From: Chaenocephalus aceratus
Taxonomy: Eukaryota; Chordata; Actinopteri; Perciformes; Channichthyidae
NCBI GenBank assembly: GCA_023974075.1
Contig: CM043785.1
Coordinates: 26,739,525-26,803,524, forward strand
Direction of reading: 5' to 3'
DNA length: 64,000 nucleotides
Part shown: positions 52,982 through 60,500 of the stretch, piece after piece
Numbering within the stretch: position 1 is the first letter of the stretch
How the letters are laid out: every line of letters starts with the position of its first letter
The notes under the pieces: model-generated
Seen by the model: only the letters and a program-made list of their open reading frames with translations
Told to the model about the DNA's origin: nothing
Database searches by the model: none
Translations under genes and position numbers: made by a program

Positions 52982-53536
52982 GAACCCCCCCTCAAGGGAC
53001 GGATTCCAGACGTCCCTAAAATACCAAAACAGTCCCATAAACGTCCAAAAAACAATGTCCAGTAGGGTGGGTGGAGGGGGACCGGAGGAGGGAGGATGTT
53101 TTGTTTTAGCCTATGTACTGTATGTCTTAATGCTCTTATTTGTGACGATGTGACTTCCATGAAACTAATATTTTATATCTTCCCAACAGACGAGCTGACA
53201 GGAAGCCTAACCCCCTAAACGCACCAGGAGCGTCTGCGCCGCGTTACGGCCACGCCGCGGCGGTCGTAAGGATCGCGGCCACTCTAGTCAATGAGTGCTA
53301 TTCCACCACACGCGCCGCGTTACGGCTCAGACGCGTCCCAGAAGCGACTCGGCGCAGCGCTTCTCTAAAATTAGGATGAATCCTATTTTTGCCGTGGCGC
53401 AGCCGTAAGGTCGGACAGGCAGCCCCCCCCTCGCAGGAAGTGGAAAGGTGAGCATCCGGGCCAGGCCCATCCCGCATATATACTAATTTAGCAGACCCCC
53501 CTCCTTCATCACAACACCTCCACTACGATACGCACA

Positions 53537-53669
53537 ATGAACGACGAGGTGTTCATAATGGAAGTGGAGAAACACACCATTGTATACGATGTAACCAATG
53601 CTTTTTACAAGGACAACATCAGAAAGGACAAGGCCTGGTTTTTAGTCGCTGCAGTTTGTGGAGTGGAAG
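53537..53669 (+). CDS. First exon of the Harbinger-associated MADF/Myb-like protein (partial)
   Basis: The ATG at 53537 opens MNDDEVFIMEVEKHTIVYDV, then YKDNIRKDKAWFLVAAVCGV. The spacing E-V-x-K-H...YD...YKD...K-AW matches the first half of a MADF (Myb/SANT-like) DNA-binding domain, the second gene carried by PIF/Harbinger transposons. The reading stops at a good donor, GAAG|GTAACA. A TATA box (CATATATAC, about 53475-53483) lies about 55 bases upstream. The remaining exons and the transposase are deleted, so the product is truncated. Confidence 0.7.
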
Positions 53670-54354
53670 GTAACAACTACATATTAATGTTTTAAAGTTA
53701 ATTAAGAACTGCGAGGCTGCACGCACGACGCTCCGCTTCCGCAACGTTTTGAAACGCGCCTGGTGTGTTAGGTCGCAGGAGGAGGTCGCAGCGTGGCGCA
53801 GCCGCAACGTAACGCGGCGCAGACGCTCCGGGTTCGTTTAGGGCAGGGGTGGGGAACCTTTTTCCTCTCAAGGGCCATTTCAATATTTTCAACATCCTCC
53901 GAGGGCCGTACAAATTATTGACCTCTGCTTAAAAATCACAGCACATTCATTTGGCCTTTTCTTTCATGCTGTGCAAAGAAAAAGCAACCTCTTAATCCAG
54001 ATATCTTGCCATGACTCGCGCATGCATTCACGTGCACGGTGTGGCATGACCACCAAACAGAAATATATGGATACAAGATGTGTGCAAATGTATTTAGTTT
54101 CCTATCCATGGACATGAGTTAAGTGGGGGGGACCTAACCTCCTCTAGGGGGGTCCGGGGTTTTTTTTTTTAAATATTGAAGTTGAAAGCATCAATCTGGT
54201 GCACTTTGAGAGCAAAATGAAGAGATCTATGGATACATCTCTCAACACCCATATGAAACAGAACTGTAAGCAGATTTACTTTTTCTTTATGGATATTTTA
54301 CAAATCACTCTCCTTTCAAACTGTATTCTTGTTTATTAATAACTTTTTTTTACT

Positions 54355-54411
54355 GAATAAAGTAAACAGGTATAAAATACTATATGTATTTTATACCCGT
54401 TTACTTTATTC
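54355..54411. repeat. Long AT-rich palindrome, 26-base arms, 5-base loop
   Basis: The arms GAATAAAGTAAACAGGTATA (plus AAATAC) and their mirror match at 25 of 26 positions around TATAT. It lies in the left part of the hAT element. Confidence 0.85.
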
Positions 54412-54653
54412 TCTTGTTTTTTGATAACGATAATGATCATATAAAGATGTGCCTTTACCTCACTGGTTGGAGAAAAAGCTTCTTATATTCGTTAGCACAG
54501 CTAGCTAACCAGATGCTAATAACAACAAAGTTATTGACTGTATGATCAGTATGACAGATGAACAGATCGCCACTGGGCTTACAACTAAGACACAGCCACG
54601 CAAAAACTATAGGTTACTTACGTAACCCCAGTTCTCAGAGTAACATGAAGTGA

Positions 54654-54829
54654 GATGTCTCACTATGGGATGCACCTCATCGCGGAGCAAACAGAAGCAT
54701 CAATCTCATTACGCCAATCCTGATTGGCCGGTGATTCTTGACGTCAACGTCAGGGGAAATCACCCCCTATAAGTAGCCTGCGCCACGACGCATGCGTCAT
54801 TCAAAATAAGCACCTCTTCTCGCTTCACC
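54654..54829. repeat. Left inverted terminal repeat of the DIRS element
   Basis: Shares about 170 bases, inverted and nearly identical, with 59906-60074 (for example GATGTCTCACTATGGGATGC, and TGACGTCAACGTCAGGGGAA). The outermost bases (54606-54653) have no partner at the other ITR; their complement is in the internal complementary region. Confidence 0.92.
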
Positions 54830-54849
54830 GTAGCAAGGAGGGCCGTCTG

Positions 54850-54946
54850 GTGAGACATCTCACTTCATGTTACTCTGAGACCTGGGGTTACGTAAGTAAC
54901 CTATAGTTCTCATTCATAACACTCCGTTCGATGTCTCACTATGGGA
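54850..54946. repeat. Internal complementary region of the DIRS element
   Basis: The first half (to about 54905) is the reverse complement of the left outer end, including GGGGTTACGTAAGTAACCTA. The second half is the reverse complement of the right outer end (GTTCTCATTCATAACACTCC). The two complements abut here, as needed to template a closed circular DNA intermediate. Confidence 0.92.
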
Positions 54947-55005
54947 TATTGTAGCTCCCGTATTGCCAGACGAGCTTATCTCGAAGATCACCGATCAACC
55001 AGAAC

Positions 55006-55640
55006 TTAACAGGTGGAGTCCCGACTCAACAAGGTGCCCAGCACTGCTCGGGCCACGCTTGGAGCGGAGACGTCCAGCCTGCAAAAGCAGACAATAGTGA
55101 GCGGCGAAGACCCACTTGCCGCTGCACAGATGTCTTGGATGGGAGACATCCTGGACAGAGCCCAGGATGCAGCCAGACCCAGATTTGAAAGAGCTCGCGG
55201 GCCCGAAGGTGCCTGCAAACTCTGACTCGTAAGGGTCTCAAAGCAATAGCCTCCACACGACAGTGGGAGAACCGTTGCTTAGTAACCGGCTTGCCCCCCT
55301 TTAAGGGTTAGCCCAGGACACCAGGAGTTGGTCATTATGACAAACACCCCTGATCTGTCCATACAGGTGCGTAAGCACAAACTGGACACAGCAAATCCCG
55401 CTGCTGTTCCCCGTAGGGACCCAGCGGCTGAGGAAATGTCTCAATATCCATTGGGTACATGTACAGACAGTGCATGAAAACATTACTGGCTCGCCTGGCG
55501 GAAGCCAGAGTCAGTAACCGCACTATGTTAGAGAGACCTGGTGTAGGAATCTCTCGCACTCTGAATAGTGTTAACACCCTATGAGGGAGTCTCACTATAT
55601 TCAGGTTGTACCACTCACGGGCCAGGCCCATAAGGCCAAG
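55006..55640 (-). pseudogene. Degenerate tyrosine recombinase (YR) of the DIRS element
   Basis: Fragments in changing frames match the C-terminal half of DIRS recombinases: LLTLASARRASNVFMHCLY, QQRDLLCPV, NDQLLVSWANP, then GLAASWALS...IQDICAAAS and RLDVSAPSVARAVLGTLLS. Where the family has the H-x-x-R box (normally in RAHSTRG) this copy reads RALSNLG, so both His and Arg are lost. Where the nucleophilic Tyr is expected (FYRLDV) it reads FCRLDV. Several frameshifts and loss of the N-terminal half add to this. Non-functional. Confidence 0.85.
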
Positions 55641-57847
55641 CGCTCTGGGTGTGGGTGCGCGTACAGAAGGCCCGAAGGCCAAACGTGTGCGAGTGCGTCC
55701 ACGCCTAACGGTGCGTTTAGGTCGCGCATCGAAAAGAACAGCTGACACTGAGCATTTTCTCTTGATGCGAACAGGTCCACCGTGGCTCTGCCATAACGCA
55801 CCCACAGCTGGCTCACAATCCTTGGATGTAGAGTCCAGTCTGCATATAGTGGTGCACCTCTGGACAGCAGATCTGCCCCGAGGTTCGACACACCCGGTAC
55901 GTGCGTCGCTCTCAGGGAGAGGAGACGCCCGCTGCTCCATAGGATCAGTTTGCGTGCCAGCATGTGTAACTGGAGAGAACGCAAACCCCCCTGGCGGTTT
56001 ATATACGATATTGTCGTCGTATTGTCTGTCCTCACGAGGACATGGTGTCCTCTGAGAAAAGGCAGGAAGTGCTTTAGGGTGAGAAACACCGCTAAAAGCT
56101 CCAGGTAATTTATGTGTGCCCGCTGGAGGTCTCTGCTCCAGAGACCCCTCACCGAGCGGCCTTCATAAATACCTCCCCAACCTGTCAGACATGCGTCTGT
56201 GGTGACCACCCTCCGTGAAAGGACAGCACCCATAGGCACGCCCCGTACTAGAAAAGTCGGGTGCAGCCAGTGGCGCAGTGCCGTTACGCATTTCACAGTA
56301 ACCATTACCCTTCGCGCGCCATGACGCGCGGGGTTTAGTTTTAAGGCGGCTACCCAGCGCTGAAACTCCCTCATGTGTAAGCGTCCTAGTCGTACGACCA
56401 GGATGGCTGACGCCATGAGCCCCATCAACCGCAGGCATGTTCTGAAGAGAACATGTTTGCGACGCTGGAATAAAGCGAGACAAGCTGTGAAAGCTTTCAC
56501 TCTTTCCGCTGACAGGCGAGCTGTAAAGGGCACCGAGTTCAGGTGTAACCCTAGGAAGAGTATAGTCTGCGCGGGGCACAACATGCTCTTCTCTGTGTTT
56601 ATTATGAAACCCAGGTTGAGCAGGTGCTTTACGAGAACATTTGTCTGCGTAACAGCCTCCTGCTCTGACTGTGCGAGAAGCAGCCAGTCGTCCAGGTAGG
56701 TCGCCAAGCGAATACCCTGTTGTCTTAACGGGGCTATCGCGGCTTCCGTACATCGTACAAACACTCTTGGACTGAGAGACAGGCCGAAGGGAAGTACTCT
56801 GTATTCATAACAGATCCCCTGAAATGCGAATCTCAGATATTTCCTGTGTGGATAATATACTGGGATGTGAAAATACGCATCCTTCAGGTCGACTGATGTA
56901 AACCAATCATCTTGTCGCACGAGACGCAGCAGAGATGTGTGAGTGAGCATTCTGAATTTATATCTTTTTAGATATCTGTTCAGAATCCTCAAATCCAGTA
57001 TTGGCCGGATTCCGTTCCCTCCTCGTTTGGGGACGAGGAAGTACTTGGAATAAAAACCACTCTGACTCTGCTCGGCAGGTACAACAGATATAGCTCTCTT
57101 TTCTAGGAGTGAGAGAATCTCTCTCTCTAGAATATGGGCTGACTCTCCTCGGGCTTGTGAATACAAAATGCCCGAGAAACGAGGGGGGGTGACAGCGAAT
57201 TGGAGTCTGTAACCCCGTGTTACTGTCTTGAAAACCCAAGCAGATGTTGCGAGCATCTTCCACTGTGTGCTCCTTAGAGCCAGCGGAGATGTCACATCTC
57301 TTGCCCTCTGAGACTCTGTTTGTTGTGTCATGGGGCCCTCTAGTGTCTGAACACGGTGGTACCCCATTTCAACAGTCCCCACCGTTACTGCGCACGCACG
57401 TGGCGGTGGCTTCACGGACCCGTCAATAATCCGTCCTTTGAGAGATGCCGTAGCTGCTCTTGAAAGGGAAAGGATTGACGGGCCGCTCTTTACAGCTCTA
57501 GCCGGCACTGCGTGCGCACGTGGCGGTAGTGCCCTTAAAGCCCCAACTGGCACTGCGCATGCGCGTGGCGGTGGTGCCTTCACAGACCCGTTTATTATCC
57601 GCCTTTTGAGAGAGGCCGTAGCTGCTCTCAGAAGGGGATTTATGGTTAACGGACTGTTTATTGTTTTTCTTTTCATTTTTTTGAGCTGCGCCCTTGGCCG
57701 AGGCCTGGATGCGTCAGCGGAAAATGGTTTATTTAAACAATAATGATGTGACATGTGTTTTGTGCGGACTTGAGGATGGCGTTGAGGCATCTCTCGAGGC
57801 AGCGGGAACACAATTCGAGCCGGAGAAGGAACTTCCAGCTCTGTCAC
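55601..57847 (-). CDS. DIRS ORF2: reverse transcriptase-RNase H (748 aa, C-terminally shortened)
   Basis: Copies element RNA into DNA. RT motifs: FLVPKRGGNGIRPILDLRIL, FTSVDLKDAYFHIPV (first catalytic Asp), FGLSLSPRVFVRC, and YLDDWLLLA (catalytic DD pair). RNase H: VTTDACLTGWGG, NYLELLAVFLTLKHF and VRTDNTTTISYINRQGG supply the D-E-D set. The N-terminal 180 residues are basic and repetitive. The end jumps from ALAHVWPSGLLYA directly to HPHPERLALWAWPV; by comparison with related elements some tens of residues are missing there, an in-frame deletion, and no methyltransferase domain is seen. The start is the ATG 22 bases below the gag stop; a frame-shifted or internal start is possible. Confidence 0.9.
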   Translation of the reverse strand: MTELEVPSPARIVFPLPREMPQRHPQVRTKHMSHHYCLNKPFSADASRPRPRAQLKKMKRKTINSPLTINPLLRAATASLKRRIINGSVKAPPPRACAVPVGALRALPPRAHAVPARAVKSGPSILSLSRAATASLKGRIIDGSVKPPPRACAVTVGTVEMGYHRVQTLEGPMTQQTESQRARDVTSPLALRSTQWKMLATSAWVFKTVTRGYRLQFAVTPPRFSGILYSQARGESAHILEREILSLLEKRAISVVPAEQSQSGFYSKYFLVPKRGGNGIRPILDLRILNRYLKRYKFRMLTHTSLLRLVRQDDWFTSVDLKDAYFHIPVYYPHRKYLRFAFQGICYEYRVLPFGLSLSPRVFVRCTEAAIAPLRQQGIRLATYLDDWLLLAQSEQEAVTQTNVLVKHLLNLGFIINTEKSMLCPAQTILFLGLHLNSVPFTARLSAERVKAFTACLALFQRRKHVLFRTCLRLMGLMASAILVVRLGRLHMREFQRWVAALKLNPARHGARRVMVTVKCVTALRHWLHPTFLVRGVPMGAVLSRRVVTTDACLTGWGGIYEGRSVRGLWSRDLQRAHINYLELLAVFLTLKHFLPFLRGHHVLVRTDNTTTISYINRQGGLRSLQLHMLARKLILWSSGRLLSLRATHVPGVSNLGADLLSRGAPLYADWTLHPRIVSQLWVRYGRATVDLFASRENAQCQLFFSMRDLNAPLGVDALAHVWPSGLLYAHPHPERLALWAWPVSGTT
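57340..57640 (-). repeat. Direct repeat inside the RT ORF N-terminus (about 161-bp period)
   Basis: Units near 57389-57470 and 57550-57636 are near-identical (GTCAATAATCCGTCCTTTGA versus the matching TTTATTATCCGCCTTTTGA), with a partial third copy near 57507-57534. In protein this is RAATASLK-RII-GSVK-PPPRACAV twice. Confidence 0.8.
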
Positions 57848-57868
57848 AGAGGGGAGAAGGAGGGGCTG

Positions 57869-59500
57869 TCATGCCGCTCGCTTCTTCCTCCTTGATTGCT
57901 GGCCGAAATTCTGGGTTGGCTGAGCCTGGGCTGCAGCCGGGACCGGAGATTTTCTAGGCCAACTCGCCCTCGTCTCCTGCCTGGGCTGGGGACTCGGGGC
58001 GGACTGCGACCTCTGCTGATCTGGTACTCTAGATCCAGCAGGGTTCGGAGCAGCTTGGGCGAAGGGTCGCTGTTGCGGAGGCAGCGGCTGGACCCTTCGA
58101 GGGAGACAGAGGTGGAGGGCCTCGTCTTCCTTCTTTTTCGACTCGCACCTCCTCTGCATGGAAGCGAGAGCGGAGCCGAAAATTCCCTCGGGAACGATGG
58201 GCATATCCAGCACATCTTCTTTTTCCCGGTCTGGGAGGTTGGTGAGGTTGAGCCATCTAGCTCTTTCCTGCACCACCATGATCCCCATCACTTTGCCCGT
58301 GGCCTGGACGGCGCAGCGTTGGACACGGAGACAAATGTCTGTGACCGCGGCTATCTCGTCCAGAGTGGCCGGTCCAGAATCGCTCGACAGATCCTCACAG
58401 AGCTCCGCTTGGTACACGGTTAGCATCGAGGAAACGTTCAGAGCTCTGGCGGACAATGCTGCAGCCTTGTAGGCCCGTTCCGTCATGGTCGACTGGAATC
58501 GGTCTGTTTTTGCTGGCAGTGTGGGGTTCCTGCTCGGTGACGGGCCCATCCTCGGTAGGAGGTGGGCTGCCACCAGCGGTTCCATAGGCGGTATGTGGAG
58601 CAGGCCGAGCCTCTCCATACCGTCACAGTCAAGGGAGGAGGCACCCTGGATTGGGGCCTTGTTGCTAAAGGGCCGGTCTCTCCACGAGACCGACACCTCA
58701 TCCAACATCTCCGGGAAGACCGGGAGGAGTTGCCTCTTCGTCCTCGTTGTTTGGAAAAACAGTTTTCCTTCATAACGGGACCTGGAGGTCTCCTTGGCCA
58801 CTTCGGGCCATGGGATGTCTAGTCTGGCCGCAGCACGTTGACACACGGCTTGTAGGTCCATGCTGAGACAGGGCGAAGCTGGTGTGCTATCGCCCGAGAG
58901 AGCAGCCATCGCTCCAGGCTTTGCAGCCTGAGCTGGTGACATGAAGACGTCGTCTTCCTGCTCGTCCGAATCAGACAGGAGGAACTCAGAGGCATCCTCC
59001 TCGTCCTCCATGTAATTTAATTCCAGGACATCCTCCGCGGGTGAAACCATGGTGAGGTCCAGTCGGGAGCCCCAGCTTGGTATAGCGTGGGGTCCCGTTC
59101 CCGCGTCCTTTGCCGCCACCGGGGCCCGGCCTGATATGGCGCGGGAAACCGGTTCCGCGGCTGCCGCGGTTGATGAGCCCCAGGCCGTGAAGGCGAGGGG
59201 CTCAGTCCCTGCGGCGGACGCCCCCGTGTCTTGGTTGCCAGCCGGCCAACCAGTGGACATGAGGGGATCCTGTCCCGACAGGCTAGCTTGTCGTGCTAAC
59301 CGTCGGCGAAGGCTCTTTATGGTGAGGCGGGCACAATGCCCGCACGAGCCGGGGTCGTCGATAGCCTCCTGGGCGTGTTCCAGCCCGAGGCAGGACGAGC
59401 AGACCTGGTGTGAGTCTGTGCCTGCTATCTTCAACCCGCAGTCGCAGAACCGAGCCTTCGAGTCCCTGGCTCCTCTGGTGTGAGGGAGAGAGGCGTCCAT
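57869..59500 (-). CDS. DIRS ORF1: gag-like protein (543 aa)
   Basis: Intact ORF from MDASLPHTRGARDSKARF to QSRRKKRAA. The N-terminus has a Cys/His cluster (CDCG...HQVCSSCLGLEHA...CGHC) that could bind zinc; the middle is acidic (EDEEDASEFLLSDSDEQEDD) and the C-terminus is Pro/Gln/Arg-rich and basic, a layout usual for ORF1 of fish DIRS elements, thought to package element RNA. No stop or frameshift interrupts it, suggesting a fairly recent insertion. Function is assigned by position and layout, not by a strong domain match. Confidence 0.8.
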   Translation of the reverse strand: MDASLPHTRGARDSKARFCDCGLKIAGTDSHQVCSSCLGLEHAQEAIDDPGSCGHCARLTIKSLRRRLARQASLSGQDPLMSTGWPAGNQDTGASAAGTEPLAFTAWGSSTAAAAEPVSRAISGRAPVAAKDAGTGPHAIPSWGSRLDLTMVSPAEDVLELNYMEDEEDASEFLLSDSDEQEDDVFMSPAQAAKPGAMAALSGDSTPASPCLSMDLQAVCQRAAARLDIPWPEVAKETSRSRYEGKLFFQTTRTKRQLLPVFPEMLDEVSVSWRDRPFSNKAPIQGASSLDCDGMERLGLLHIPPMEPLVAAHLLPRMGPSPSRNPTLPAKTDRFQSTMTERAYKAAALSARALNVSSMLTVYQAELCEDLSSDSGPATLDEIAAVTDICLRVQRCAVQATGKVMGIMVVQERARWLNLTNLPDREKEDVLDMPIVPEGIFGSALASMQRRCESKKKEDEALHLCLPRRVQPLPPQQRPFAQAAPNPAGSRVPDQQRSQSAPSPQPRQETRASWPRKSPVPAAAQAQPTQNFGQQSRRKKRAA

Positions 59501-59905
59501 GGAGAGGACCCGCTCTTACCAAGTATGTCGAAAAAAAGTGTCCCAAACTGTCCTTTATCCGGAGAAAAAGGTAGTGTGGGTCTTTTCCTCTCAAAGAATA
59601 TTACCTGGTGTGGCAATATTCTTTTTAAATCCTTTTATCCTCCGGGGAAGAAAAAAGAATAAAAAACTTCCTCGCTACCGTGGTGTCGGCAGTGAGGGAA
59701 AAAAGGCACAAGCTAGCAACTGGTGTGTTGCTAACTTGCAAGTCAAAATCTTACCTTACTTCCAGAGGAAGAAATCGGCGAGGTTGACTATGGTACTTCT
59801 TCTGAGAGAGAATAGGGTAGCCGGCTAACGCCCGTCGACCGAAGATTAGCTTGGGTTCCGTCTGTGGACCGTTAAGCTAGCCCGGCTACCGTTCGAGATG
59901 TGCTC

Positions 59906-60074
59906 TGAAGCGAGAAGAGGTGTTTGAATGACGCATGCGTCGTGGCGCAGGCTACTTATAGGGGGTGATTTCCCCTGACGTTGACGTCAAGAATCACCGG
60001 CCAATCAGGATTGGCGTAATGAGATTGATGCTTCTGTTTGCTCCGCGATGAGGCGCATCCCATAGTGAGACATC
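59906..60074. repeat. Right inverted terminal repeat of the DIRS element
   Basis: Inverted copy of 54654-54829 with few differences (for example GCGCATCC here against GTGCATCC's complement there). The last 25 bases of the element (60075-60099) are unique to this end and are complemented at 54904-54930. Confidence 0.92.
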
Positions 60075-60500
60075 GAACGGAGTGTTATGAATGAGAACTG
60101 CAGCATGTGTAGCCTACGGACTTATGGGTACTGCAATCTTTTTAAGTCCCGGAGTGGTTCTGGTGCTCTCCGTCAGCACTGCACCCCTGTCAGACGAGAC
60201 ATATACCACGTGGTGACACGTTAGGCTCGTGTTGTGTTCAAGGAACATGACCGTTGCCAGGAAAAACAGGCACTCGCTTGTTTAATTATTTTGCGGTCTA
60301 GATTTCTTTTATTTTTTTATTTTTTGCGTGTGTTTATAAATTACCTCGAGGGCCAAACCAAATGGTCTCGCGGGCCGTATAGGGCTCGGGGGCCTGAGGT
60401 TCCCCACCCCTGGTTTAGGGGGTAACACTCAAACAACCACAACATTGCAAAGGCGAGTAAATGTAAATTAAAAACGATTCACAATTTCTTAATTTATTCT

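Larger units (their letters stand above)
54606..60099 (-). mobile_element. DIRS-type tyrosine-recombinase retrotransposon, about 5.5 kb
   Basis: Reads on the minus strand: ITR, gag-like ORF (57869-59500), RT-RNase H ORF (55601-57847), tyrosine recombinase remnants (55006-55640), internal complementary region (54850-54946), ITR. The ITRs are inverted, not direct, and there is no long target duplication: only the shared bases AACT/ACT mark both ends, as expected for recombinase-mediated integration. gag and RT are open over their length while the recombinase is broken, so this copy cannot be autonomous. Confidence 0.93.
53844..60412. mobile_element. Non-autonomous hAT element (about 1.08 kb without the DIRS insertion)
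   Basis: Termini CAGGGGTGGGGAACCT and AGGTTCCCCACCCCTG form perfect inverted repeats; GAGGGCC/GGGCCGTA words follow on both sides. The 8-bp target-site duplication GTTTAGGG is exact at 53836-53843 and 60413-60420. No transposase remains. The DIRS element lies inside at 54606-60099. Confidence 0.92.
53211..60422. mobile_element. PIF/Harbinger-type element (about 0.63 kb without its insertions), outermost level of a nest
   Basis: Ends CCCCCTAAACG and CGTTTAGGGGG are inverted repeats flanked by TAA on both sides (53208-53210 and 60423-60425), the 3-bp duplication expected of Harbinger. GC-rich sub-terminal inverted repeats (GGAGCGTCTGCGCCGCGTTA on the left and its mirror near 53805-53830) extend the symmetry. 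It carries a MADF-type exon at 53537-53669. A hAT element interrupts it at 53844-60412. Confidence 0.82.

Noticed and set aside
53211..53843. CpG-rich region as a host-gene promoter island
   Set aside because: The GC-rich symmetry is explained by Harbinger sub-terminal inverted repeats, and the ATG opens a MADF transposon protein.
55606..56055. 149-codon plus-strand frame
   Set aside because: Antisense shadow of the DIRS RT-RNase H ORF.
57896..58423. 175-codon plus-strand frame
   Set aside because: Antisense shadow of the DIRS gag-like ORF.
53844..60412. Possibility that the 5.5-kb retroelement is an LTR retrovirus
   Set aside because: Terminal repeats are inverted, an internal complementary region is present, and a tyrosine recombinase remnant replaces an integrase, so it is DIRS-type.
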